From Poseidonocella pacifica (GTDB lineage: Bacteria > Pseudomonadota > Alphaproteobacteria > Rhodobacterales > Rhodobacteraceae), in NCBI RefSeq assembly GCF_900111875.1, contig NZ_FOJU01000002.1:620001-684000 (forward strand): a stretch of 64,000 bases of DNA, in the 5' to 3' direction. Both the position numbers and the translations under genes were made by a program. Position 1 is the first letter of the stretch, and every line of letters starts with the position of its first letter. Under the pieces are notes generated by a model, which had not been told where the DNA came from, searched no databases, and was given only the letters and a program-made list of their open reading frames with translations. Positions 36,700 to 44,583 of this stretch are shown one piece after another.

Positions 36700-37269
36700 A
36701 TGCGAGCCGTTATCGTCGCCGCCATAATCGCGGCAACCGGAGCCTCTGTTTCAGCCAATGAATTCGCCCCGGCGATGCAGACATATCTGGATACTGAAAT
36801 CCGCGGATGGTCAGACAACCCTCTTTTGGTAGAGGCGATCAAGTCTCAGAACGCCAAGACCGCCGGATATGCCGAAGCAACCATTCTGGAGCTTGACTCC
36901 CAATGGCGCTCGGAAGTCGGATCCGGAAGCTCCGAACTGGTGAATGGCGTGCTCGATAGCGAAGCCTCCACATATCTTCGCGATGTCATCGAACGGTCGC
37001 AGGGATCAGTCACCGAAATCTTCTTGATGGATTCCGTCGGCCTCAACGTCGCGGCGAGCGGGGCAACGTCGGACTATTGGCAGGGGGATGAGGCGAAGCA
37101 CGCCGAGACCTATGCCAAGGGGCCCGATGCGGTCCATTTTGGCGATGTCGAATTCGACGAGTCCAGCCAGACCTTTCAGGTCCAGATTTCATTCCCCGTC
37201 ATCGACCCGGCCAATAATGAGCCCGTGGGCGCGATCACCGTCGGCCTGAACGCCGAAGCGCTCTACTGA
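36700..37269 (+). CDS. Secreted PDC/Cache-like sensor domain protein
   Basis: A 189-aa protein made of a signal peptide (about 1-19, ASVSA-NE) and one small alpha/beta domain: a long N-terminal helix, then SVTEIFLMDSVGLNVAASGATSDYWQGDEAKH and FQVQISFPVIDPANNEPVGAITVGLN, the pattern of the extracellular PDC/Cache domains of chemoreceptors. It has no membrane anchor or output domain, so it should float in the periplasm. GGAAGGA precedes the ATG. The chemoreceptor gene starts 39 nt downstream, suggesting this is a ligand-binding partner of that receptor. Function is inferred from fold-like pattern and context. Confidence 0.72.
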   Translation: MRAVIVAAIIAATGASVSANEFAPAMQTYLDTEIRGWSDNPLLVEAIKSQNAKTAGYAEATILELDSQWRSEVGSGSSELVNGVLDSEASTYLRDVIERSQGSVTEIFLMDSVGLNVAASGATSDYWQGDEAKHAETYAKGPDAVHFGDVEFDESSQTFQVQISFPVIDPANNEPVGAITVGLNAEALY

Positions 37270-37308
37270 TCCCGGTCGGCGTAAAGCCAGTCAAAGAAGG
37301 CACGAAAG

Positions 37309-39852
37309 ATGAGTAAAGTTTCCAAACAATCCGTTTTCAAGTCCGTATTCGTGAAGTGTACGGCCCTGATCGCGCTCTGTGCGGCGCTCGTCGCCGTGTC
37401 TCTTACACTTGAGGCGAGGGCCCTTGGCAACAACGTTGCCACAAAGGGTGCTGTCCTCATGGTGGACAAAGTCACCGGCTTGATGGCCAAGCAACTCGGC
37501 GGCGCATTCAAGTTCAAGAAGTACGATCCCGTGGGCCCCTTGCTCACCAGCACACTCGAAAAGTCAGAAGGCGGCATTACGCAGATCCTCGGCGTGGCTG
37601 GCACCGGTGAAGTGGTCGTTGAGGTTGGTGCAAGCGCAGGCGACTCTGGCGCGGCTCTTTCCGAATTGGCCATGGAGGCCATAGCCTCTGGCGAGCCAGC
37701 CTATAGCGCGGACGGCATGTCGGTCGCGCACCCGGTATTCATGGGTACGAACCCCACGCCTCTTGGCGCGATAGCCTCCAACGCGTCCACCGCGCCCATG
37801 GTGGCCACAATCACAGCCGATTTGACCTTGGCGTATATCATTGCCGGTGTGGTCATGGTCGTGGCGCTGATTTCTTCGGCAATCCTGCTGCGTTATATCA
37901 TCTCCCGCCCGCTGACGAATGTCGGCGAAGCCATGCGCAAGGTTGGCGAGCGTCAATACGACATTGAGGTTCCGAACCAGAACCGCGGCGACGAAATCGG
38001 GGCCATCGCACGGCAACTCGATACCTTCCGCGCGGATCTCCTGAAGGCCGAAGCGGCGACCAAGGAAGCCGTGAAGAAGGGCGCAGGCTTCCAGAACAGC
38101 TCGGCCCCGATGCTGATGCTCAATCTCGATGGCCAGATCGAAGCCTGGAACGCAGCGGCCTCCAGCCTCCTGCAGGACAAGTTCGGGCTTGAGGCTCCGG
38201 AAGAGGCGCTTGAGAATGCGCGTCTTGCGACGATCCATCCCGACTTCGCCAAGGCCCTCTCCGCTGCCGAAGGGCAGGCAACCTCCCATTCGGAAATCGT
38301 TGTGGGCAACGCGAATATCTCGGTGGAATTCAACGCGATCAAGGATGATGACGGCGCGACCGTTGGCACCGTCGTCGAAATGGCCGACGTGACCACCGCA
38401 AAGATCAACGAATCCGTCTTCTCTGCACTCGACACAGAGCGGGTACGCGCCGAATTCACACCCAAGGGCGACTGCCTCAGCGCGAACGACAACTATTCTG
38501 AGATGGTTTGCGACGGGTCGGGCACCTGCGGGAACCTCGGCACGACGATGAGCATGGACGGTGTCTCCGGCTCGGAACTCATGGCGCGGCTGGCCACAGG
38601 GGAATCCATCTTTGGTCGCTTCGAGGTTTCCTCCGGCGGTGCCCCGAAGGCGCTCATGGATGGTGGATTGTGCGCCATTCGCGACGTCAACGATCAGGTC
38701 TTCCGTCTGGCTGTCATTGGCACCAACGTGACCCAAGAGGTCGCCGAACGTAAGGCCGCTCAACAAAAGGCCGAGACGACGCAACAGGAACAGGGCGCTG
38801 CCGTGGGTGGCCTCCGCGACGGGCTTCGCAGCCTTTCTGCCGGGGATCTTACCGCGCGCATCGAAACACCCTTTGCCAGTGACTATGAAACCCTGCGGGC
38901 CGATTTCAACAACGCGCTCTCAATGATGGAAAACATGGTGATCGCGATCAACGAAAAGGCCGCGAACATCAACGGAGAAATCGCAAGCATCTCCGAAAGC
39001 TCTTCCAACCTCTCCGAACGGACAGAGCATCAGGCGGCCACACTCGCCGAATCCGTCGCGGCGATCACTGAAATCACCGCCGCCGTCAACACCGCGACGG
39101 CAGGTGCCCGGGAAGCCGCCAAGCTGGTCGACTCAGCCCGTAGCGATGCGGCAAATTCCGAGAAAGTCGTTGAACAGGCAATCGACGCCGTGGGCAAGAT
39201 CGAGGCGTCCTCGCAGCGGATTTCCCAGATCGTCAGTGTCATCGACGACATCGCCTTTCAAACCAACCTCCTCGCGCTCAACGCTGGGGTCGAAGCGGCG
39301 CGCGCTGGCGAAGCGGGTCGTGGCTTTGCAGTCGTCGCCTCCGAAGTCCGCGAACTGGCACAACGCTCGTCGATTGCGGCAAAGGAAATCTCGGACGTTA
39401 TCCTGCGCTCACGCGCGGACGTGGACAACGGTGTGGAACTGGTCCGCAAGGCTGGCGACGCATTGAACCAGATCGCCGGCTCCGTCGCGCAGATCTCCGA
39501 GCATGTGAGCGGTATCGCCAGCTCGAGCAATGAGCAATCTGCCGGTCTCAACGAAGTCAACGAAGCGATGAACCAGCTCGATACCGTAACCCAGCACAAC
39601 GTCGGCACCTTTGAGGAAACCGCCGCCGCGATTTCCGTGCTGTCGAGCGAGACGGGCGAATTGTCCCAATCCCTCGAAGGGTTCACCATCAACTGGCAGC
39701 AAAAGCCGAAAGCGGTCGCAAAGCACCCTGCGAATTCCCCCGGTGTTGCGGAGGATCGGGCGCCCGCGCAGTCCTTCAAGAAGGTCGCGAACGGACCCGA
39801 TGTCGATGATTTCTTCGATGACGGCGGGGATGCGGACTGGAAAGACTTCTAA
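37309..39852 (+). CDS. Methyl-accepting chemotaxis protein with HAMP and PAS-like domains
   Basis: An 847-aa chemoreceptor. Helix 1 is at about 14-34, a small periplasmic region at 35-172, helix 2 at 173-196 and HAMP at 197-249. Two PAS-like segments follow (about 262-365 and 380-478); the second has four cysteines (389, 401, 407, 455). A second HAMP-like stretch (about 500-555) leads into the signalling domain (about 560-800), whose tip [33 protein letters not shown]-type hairpin binds CheA/CheW. The C terminus is a flexible linker ending in DWKDF, resembling the CheR/CheB-tethering pentapeptide. It is followed by a strong terminator. The upstream secreted sensor protein is probably co-transcribed. 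Confidence 0.93.
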   Translation: MSKVSKQSVFKSVFVKCTALIALCAALVAVSLTLEARALGNNVATKGAVLMVDKVTGLMAKQLGGAFKFKKYDPVGPLLTSTLEKSEGGITQILGVAGTGEVVVEVGASAGDSGAALSELAMEAIASGEPAYSADGMSVAHPVFMGTNPTPLGAIASNASTAPMVATITADLTLAYIIAGVVMVVALISSAILLRYIISRPLTNVGEAMRKVGERQYDIEVPNQNRGDEIGAIARQLDTFRADLLKAEAATKEAVKKGAGFQNSSAPMLMLNLDGQIEAWNAAASSLLQDKFGLEAPEEALENARLATIHPDFAKALSAAEGQATSHSEIVVGNANISVEFNAIKDDDGATVGTVVEMADVTTAKINESVFSALDTERVRAEFTPKGDCLSANDNYSEMVCDGSGTCGNLGTTMSMDGVSGSELMARLATGESIFGRFEVSSGGAPKALMDGGLCAIRDVNDQVFRLAVIGTNVTQEVAERKAAQQKAETTQQEQGAAVGGLRDGLRSLSAGDLTARIETPFASDYETLRADFNNALSMMENMVIAINEKAANINGEIASISESSSNLSERTEHQAATLAESVAAITEITAAVNTATAGAREAAKLVDSARSDAANSEKVVEQAIDAVGKIEASSQRISQIVSVIDDIAFQTNLLALNAGVEAARAGEAGRGFAVVASEVRELAQRSSIAAKEISDVILRSRADVDNGVELVRKAGDALNQIAGSVAQISEHVSGIASSSNEQSAGLNEVNEAMNQLDTVTQHNVGTFEETAAAISVLSSETGELSQSLEGFTINWQQKPKAVAKHPANSPGVAEDRAPAQSFKKVANGPDVDDFFDDGGDADWKDF

Positions 39853-39875
39853 GTCCTGCCCCCAAGGCACAAGAC

Positions 39876-39903
39876 AACGGCAGCGCGGTGCGCTGCCGTT
39901 TTT
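39876..39903 (+). terminator. Intrinsic terminator after the chemoreceptor gene
   Basis: An 11-bp perfect stem, AACGGCAGCGC (39876-39886) and GCGCTGCCGTT (39890-39900), loop GGT, followed by TTT. It lies 24 nt after the stop. It also sits 17 nt beyond the convergent response-regulator gene but has no T-run on that strand. Confidence 0.9.
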
Positions 39904-39919
39904 CGCTTCCGCAACCGAT

Positions 39920-41269
39920 TCAGATACCCCAGGCGGCGCATTTCCGGTCGATGGTCTTGCGAGACACCCCTAGCCTGCGGGCCGCTTCGGCGCGGTTTCC
40001 ACCGCAAGCATCCAGAACCTGCAGGATATGGCGCTGTTCGACGAGTTCGAGCGTTTCGATGGCCTGCACCCCGCTCACCTCACCCTCGCCCGCAAATTCA
40101 GGCGGTAGCGCCCCCAACAACAGCGACCGTTCGATCATGTTGCGCAGTTCGCGCACGTTCCCGGGCCAACTGTAGCGGCTGAGCTTCAACAGAACGACAT
40201 CGTTCAACTCAAGTGGCGGCACGCCCAGTTCAGCCGAAAGTTGCGCCATGAAGTGACCGGCCAGTTCAACGATATCTTCGCGCCGATCCTGCAAGCGTGG
40301 CATCTCGATCTGCAGCACGTTGATCCGGTGAAAGAGGTCGGCCCGGAAGCTCCCCCCATCCACTTGTGCGGCGAGGTCAGCATTCGTGGCAAAGAGGAAC
40401 CGCAGATTGAGCGGAATTTCCCGCTCGGAACCGAGGGGACGGACACGCCGGTCTTCGAGCACCCGAAGGAGACTGGCCTGCAAGGCAAGCGGCATTTGCG
40501 CGATCTCGTCAAAAAAGAGCGTGCCGCCATCGGCATGGAGCAACAGACCTTCCTTACGCTGCACATCCTGATCGACCACACCAAAGAGATCCTGAGCAAT
40601 CCGTTCCGGCGCAAGCCCGGCGCAGTTTACCGCAACAAATGGCGCCCCTGCCCGATCGGACATCTGATGCAGCGAACGCGCGGCAACCTCTTTCCCGCTG
40701 CCAGTCTCCCCGGTGAACAGGACCGTGGTGGGCGCGTGCGCGGCCCTGGCCAGCGTGGAACGAACGGCGTCAATCTGCGGGGAATGCCCGAGCAGCCGAT
40801 TTCCCGCCCGCAGCGGCCCGCTCGAAAGCGCATGCCGCAAAAGCACATTCTCCCCCCGCAGGTATTTGCGGTCGAGAGCGCGGGCCGCAGCGTTCAGAAT
40901 CTGATTGGCGCGAAATGGCTTCAGCACGAAATCGGCCACGCCAGAGCGCACCGCCTGAATGGCGGTATCGAGGTCGGCGTAGGCTGTGATCAGGATCGCA
41001 TCGGCGAAAAGGCCAATCCGGCGCTGTTCGGCCATCCATTCAAGCCCCGTCATCCCCGGCATCACGTTATCGAGGATCACGAGATCGAAATGCGCACGAT
41101 CAAGCATCTCGCTGGCGGCTTGGGTCGACCCTGCCTGCTCGACGCGCTTGGCGCGTGGGCCAAGTGTTTTCACCAGAAAGTTGCGCATACCCGGCTCATC
41201 GTCGACCACAAGGATCGACGCGCGGGATAGAATATCACCGAGACCGTCCGCCCCGGGTGCATCACTCAC
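39920..41269 (-). CDS. NtrC-like response regulator lacking the GAFTGA sigma-54 loop
   Basis: A 449-aa regulator: receiver domain (about 15-130; phospho-acceptor Asp67 in VILDNVMPG, Lys117 in FVLKPF), AAA+ domain (about 155-390; Walker A TGETGSGKE, Walker B GGTLFFDEI, arginine-finger region FRADLFHRINV) and a Fis-type helix-turn-helix at the end (GNRAEAARRLGVSRKTIDRK). Between LFG (228-230) and GGT (248) the sequence is VVDQDVQRKEGLLLHAD, so the GAFTGA loop needed to contact sigma-54 is gone. It is the last gene of the fdh minus-strand run; its GTG start overlaps the small membrane peptide stop by 4 nt. It probably controls the fdh genes with another sigma factor or as a repressor. No partner kinase is in the window. 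Confidence 0.88.
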   Translation of the reverse strand: MSDAPGADGLGDILSRASILVVDDEPGMRNFLVKTLGPRAKRVEQAGSTQAASEMLDRAHFDLVILDNVMPGMTGLEWMAEQRRIGLFADAILITAYADLDTAIQAVRSGVADFVLKPFRANQILNAAARALDRKYLRGENVLLRHALSSGPLRAGNRLLGHSPQIDAVRSTLARAAHAPTTVLFTGETGSGKEVAARSLHQMSDRAGAPFVAVNCAGLAPERIAQDLFGVVDQDVQRKEGLLLHADGGTLFFDEIAQMPLALQASLLRVLEDRRVRPLGSEREIPLNLRFLFATNADLAAQVDGGSFRADLFHRINVLQIEMPRLQDRREDIVELAGHFMAQLSAELGVPPLELNDVVLLKLSRYSWPGNVRELRNMIERSLLLGALPPEFAGEGEVSGVQAIETLELVEQRHILQVLDACGGNRAEAARRLGVSRKTIDRKCAAWGI

Positions 41270-41406
41270 TGGGCGGCATCTCCGAGCCGAACCGCGCTGG
41301 AACTCATCGTGCGCTCAGGGCTGCTGAACCCTACGCCATTGAGCAGGAAACCAGCGCCCACGGCAATCAGTCCGACCATGACGGCGGCAAACAAAAAGGC
41401 TTTCAT
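41266..41406 (-). CDS. 46-aa single-pass membrane peptide in the fdh operon
   Basis: A short gene between the cytochrome c gene and the response regulator. The product starts MKAFLFAAVMVGLIAVGAGF, one hydrophobic helix (about 3-23), followed by a polar tail ending SAVRLGDAAQ. The ATG lies one base after the upstream stop (TGA-A-ATG) and the stop codon overlaps the regulator GTG by 4 nt, so it is locked into the operon on both sides. The helix could be an uncleaved anchor or a signal peptide. No family is recognised; a role in membrane assembly of the formate dehydrogenase or cytochrome is inference from context only. Confidence 0.7.
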   Translation of the reverse strand: MKAFLFAAVMVGLIAVGAGFLLNGVGFSSPERTMSSSAVRLGDAAQ

Positions 41407-41407
41407 T

Positions 41408-42694
41408 TCAATTCTCCTGCGGCGCAGTTGCTGTTTTCAGAAATTCGATCAAGTCGTCACGGTCCTTCTGCTCTGTGATACGCTGCATCGGCATCTTGGA
41501 CCCCGGGATATAGTGCTCCGGCCCGAGGTCGAAAAGCGCATCAATGGTCTCCGCTGTCCAGATGAGATCTCCCGCATCAAGCGTATCGGAATAGGGGTAA
41601 TCGGGGAGCGCCCCAGCAGGCCGCCCGAAGAGTTGGTAGAGTGATGGCCCAGCCCGGCGAGATGGGCCCGGTGAAAGATCGTGACAGACCGAACACTTCC
41701 GTTGAAACTGGCGCTCGCCATTTCCCATGGTTTCCGGCGCAAGCTGGAAACTGCGCGGGGCGGGATCGACCGGCTCATAGTTCTGCAAGCCATCCACCGG
41801 CCATGAATAGACGATATCCTCGATACCGCCCGCATAGAGCGTATCCCCGTCCGAAGAGAAGGACAGCGCCCAGATCGGCCCACGGAGCGTCGCGTGAAAA
41901 TCATGGACGATCCGCCAGAGCGCGGTATCAATAACCATGATGTACCCGTGCCCGTCCCCGACGGCGAGCAACGGCACGCTCGGGGACTGATCCATGGCGA
42001 GGATCGGCCGACGGTCAAACGAAAAATCCTTGAGGGGCGCCGCATCGGGCAGAGAGACCACGCGGGTCGCGCCATCCACGGCCCCAAAGGCGAGCCATTT
42101 ACCAGCCCGGTCCACGGCAAGCCGATTGATGCCAAAGCCATTGCCCAGAAGGACGCGCCCTTCGCCAGAAGCGATATCCCAAACACGGATCGTTCCATCC
42201 GCCGACGCGGATAGCAGCTCGCCCCGGGCGGAGAATGCCACGTCATTGACTGCTCCATCGTGCCCTTCGAGGAAACGTGGCGGCCCGCCCCCAACTGGCC
42301 AAAGCCCGATCGTACCATCCCAGCTCGCCGAGGCGATCAGGTCAGCTTTGGGGGAAAGCGCCAGAGAGGCGACCTTTCCCTTATGGCCCTCAAGCCGCTG
42401 GGGGCTATCCCCCCAGAGTATGATATCGAAGTCGTCGCCGCCCGATACGAGCCGACCATCGGGCAACCACAGCAGAGCGACCACGGCCGCATCATGCCCT
42501 TCGCGCCAAGCTGGTTCCGTTTCCGTCCATAGACCGATGGAATTGTCAAAGCTGGCGCTCGCCACCACATCGGTTCGGGGGTTCACGGCGATATCCATGA
42601 TGGGACCGCCGTGCCCCTTCAGCGTTGCAAAGCCTTCGGCCGCCGCCGCATAAGGCAGGACCGAAAGCACCAACCCAAAACCCGCGTTCCTCAT
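41408..42694 (-). CDS. WD40 beta-propeller / cytochrome c fusion protein
   Basis: A 428-aa periplasmic haem protein. A signal peptide (about 1-19) is followed by seven WD40-type repeats, one closed propeller: blades begin near residues 27, 66, 103, 144, 186, 228 and 270, four of them with GH and a closing W. The C-terminal cytochrome c domain (about 322-420) has the haem site CSVCH (Cys334, Cys337, His338) and the distal Met in PGSKMPM (Met401 or 403). Its ATG overlaps the fdhC stop by 4 nt, so it belongs to the formate dehydrogenase operon and may take electrons from, or dock onto, that enzyme. That electron-transfer role is inference. Confidence 0.87.
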   Translation of the reverse strand: MRNAGFGLVLSVLPYAAAAEGFATLKGHGGPIMDIAVNPRTDVVASASFDNSIGLWTETEPAWREGHDAAVVALLWLPDGRLVSGGDDFDIILWGDSPQRLEGHKGKVASLALSPKADLIASASWDGTIGLWPVGGGPPRFLEGHDGAVNDVAFSARGELLSASADGTIRVWDIASGEGRVLLGNGFGINRLAVDRAGKWLAFGAVDGATRVVSLPDAAPLKDFSFDRRPILAMDQSPSVPLLAVGDGHGYIMVIDTALWRIVHDFHATLRGPIWALSFSSDGDTLYAGGIEDIVYSWPVDGLQNYEPVDPAPRSFQLAPETMGNGERQFQRKCSVCHDLSPGPSRRAGPSLYQLFGRPAGALPDYPYSDTLDAGDLIWTAETIDALFDLGPEHYIPGSKMPMQRITEQKDRDDLIEFLKTATAPQEN

Positions 42695-43890
42695 TCCGCG
42701 GGGGTCGCACCTTTTGGCGGTGCCTTACCCTTTTCCTCCAACTCTTCGAGCCAGAGGCCGTGGTGTTCGCGCGCCCACTGTTCTTCGACCTCGCCGGAAC
42801 CCATCGCGTCGAAAGCACCCTCCATCCCGAGCGTTCCGATATAGATATGCGCGATGATGATCGCCATCAGGACGAAGGCAATGATCGCATGCCAAAGCTG
42901 CGAAAGCTGCATTTCCTGATGCGGTGCGAGCGCGGTCGGCAAGGCATCCATACCGAACCACCCCGGAGCCCCGATCGCATTAAGCTTGGAGAAGGTCGCC
43001 GCGAACATCGGAAGCTCAAACGGAAAGAGCAGCGCGAGCCCGGATACGGAAATGGAAGTGCCGAGGATAATGACGGACCAGAAGATGATCTTCTGCCCGA
43101 AGTTGAACTTCTTCGCTGGCGGATGCCCTTTTCCGACAAAACCGCCCCCTGCCTTGATCCACTTCAGATCGGTCTTGTTGGGGATGTTCTCACTGACCCA
43201 CAACACAAAGACAAAGATCAGCGCCACGATGAAGGCCCAGGACACATTGTTATGGATCCACTTGGACCCGATAGCGAGCGTCGAGAATGCCTCATGCCCG
43301 AAGAGAGGGATCAAGACCTTGCGCCCGAACAGCGTGATCAGCCCTGTGAACCCAAGCAGCAGGAAAGACCCCGCAAGAAGCCAGTGGGAGAAACGTTCAA
43401 AGGCCCGAAAGCGCGTGACAGTGCGACCTGTCTTTGGCCCATCGATACGAATGCGTCCCTTTACCAGGTAGAAAAGGGCGAGCAGGACGATCATCCCTCC
43501 AAGCAGCATCGCACCATAGTTGGCCAGTGGCCCTTCGCGGAAACGCAGCCAGCTCATGCCGCTGTCTTGGATCAAGACATCCGTCGCGGGACCGCGCGCC
43601 TGCGTGGTGATATCGAGCGCATTGAAGCGCATGCCGCGCCAAAGGTCCGCGTCCGATTGTCCGCCAAGCGGGCCAAGGCCCGGCGCATTCGCGCCTGCGG
43701 CAGGATCATCATTGCCAAACTCGCGGCGGTAGTCATCGTCGACCTCCAGCCCTTGCTGACGTCGGAGGATGTCTTCAAGGGTGGTCGCGCCGCCCGTGGC
43801 GCTGCGGTCGATGGGTGCGGGCTCCTCCTGAGCGGCAAGTGGCGCCGCCAGAAACAGGGCCAGAAGCCAGGCCAGCAGGATGCGGATCAT
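42691..43890 (-). CDS. fdhC: Formate dehydrogenase cytochrome b (gamma) subunit
   Basis: A 399-aa inner-membrane subunit. A cleavable-type N terminus (about 1-21) and a roughly 90-residue periplasmic segment precede a first helix (about 120-140), then the four-helix cytochrome b556 core with histidines in FERFSHWLLAG, KWIHNNVSW, and LWHAII...AHIYIGT that can bind two haems. It anchors the catalytic dimer and passes electrons to quinone in this family. GAGGAG precedes the ATG at 43890. The extra N-terminal helix region makes it longer than E. coli FdnI (217 aa) but is usual in proteobacterial fdh3-type operons. Confidence 0.92.
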   Translation of the reverse strand: MIRILLAWLLALFLAAPLAAQEEPAPIDRSATGGATTLEDILRRQQGLEVDDDYRREFGNDDPAAGANAPGLGPLGGQSDADLWRGMRFNALDITTQARGPATDVLIQDSGMSWLRFREGPLANYGAMLLGGMIVLLALFYLVKGRIRIDGPKTGRTVTRFRAFERFSHWLLAGSFLLLGFTGLITLFGRKVLIPLFGHEAFSTLAIGSKWIHNNVSWAFIVALIFVFVLWVSENIPNKTDLKWIKAGGGFVGKGHPPAKKFNFGQKIIFWSVIILGTSISVSGLALLFPFELPMFAATFSKLNAIGAPGWFGMDALPTALAPHQEMQLSQLWHAIIAFVLMAIIIAHIYIGTLGMEGAFDAMGSGEVEEQWAREHHGLWLEELEEKGKAPPKGATPAE

Positions 43891-43975
43891 CGCGGGACTC
43901 CTCGGAATCTCTGTCGTGAATTTTACTTGGTGGCGAGGCGGCCCGAAAGCCGCCTCGCGTGATCGACAAGAACGA

Positions 43976-44569
43976 TCAGCCGCCCTTTTGGTCGTAGGCC
44001 GTGCCCCAACCCCAAGCGCCCGAGCCGAAGCCACGTGCAACGACCCGCTCGCGGTAGATCGCAGAGACGACATCGCCGTCGCCGGCGAGAAGCGCCTTGG
44101 TGGAACACATCTCGGCGCAGATCGGCAGCTTGCCTTCCGCGATCCGGTTGCGCCCGTACTTGGAGAACTCCGCTTGCGAAGTGTTCTCCTCGGGGCCGCC
44201 GGCGCAGAAGGTGCATTTGTCCATCTTGCCGCGGGAGCCGAAGTTACCCGCTTGCGGATACTGCGGCGCACCGAAGGGGCATGCATAGAAGCAATATCCG
44301 CACCCGATGCAGAGGTCCTTGGAGTGCAACACCACACCGTCTTCGGTCTGATAGAAACAGTCCACCGGACATACCGCCATGCACGGTGCGTCGGAGCAGT
44401 GCATGCAGGCGACGGAAATCGACCGTTCGCCGGGCTTGCCATCTTCGATCGTCACCACCCGCCGGCGGTTGATGCCCCAAGGCACCTCATGCTCGTTCTT
44501 GCATGCCGTGACGCAGGCGTTGCACTCGATGCAGCGCTCAGCGTCGCAGAGAAATTTAGCTCGTGCCAT
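43976..44569 (-). CDS. fdhB: Formate dehydrogenase iron-sulfur (beta) subunit
   Basis: A 197-aa electron-transfer subunit with four cysteine clusters for [4Fe-4S] centres: CIECNACVTAC, CMHCSDAPCMAVCP, CIGCGYCFYACP, and CTFC...CAEMC. No signal peptide or membrane helix is present, so it is carried through the Tat pathway by the alpha subunit and connects FdhA to the cytochrome b subunit. It starts 14 nt after fdhA; fdhC follows after 85 nt. Confidence 0.94.
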   Translation of the reverse strand: MARAKFLCDAERCIECNACVTACKNEHEVPWGINRRRVVTIEDGKPGERSISVACMHCSDAPCMAVCPVDCFYQTEDGVVLHSKDLCIGCGYCFYACPFGAPQYPQAGNFGSRGKMDKCTFCAGGPEENTSQAEFSKYGRNRIAEGKLPICAEMCSTKALLAGDGDVVSAIYRERVVARGFGSGAWGWGTAYDQKGG

Positions 44570-44583
44570 ATCTCATATTCTCC

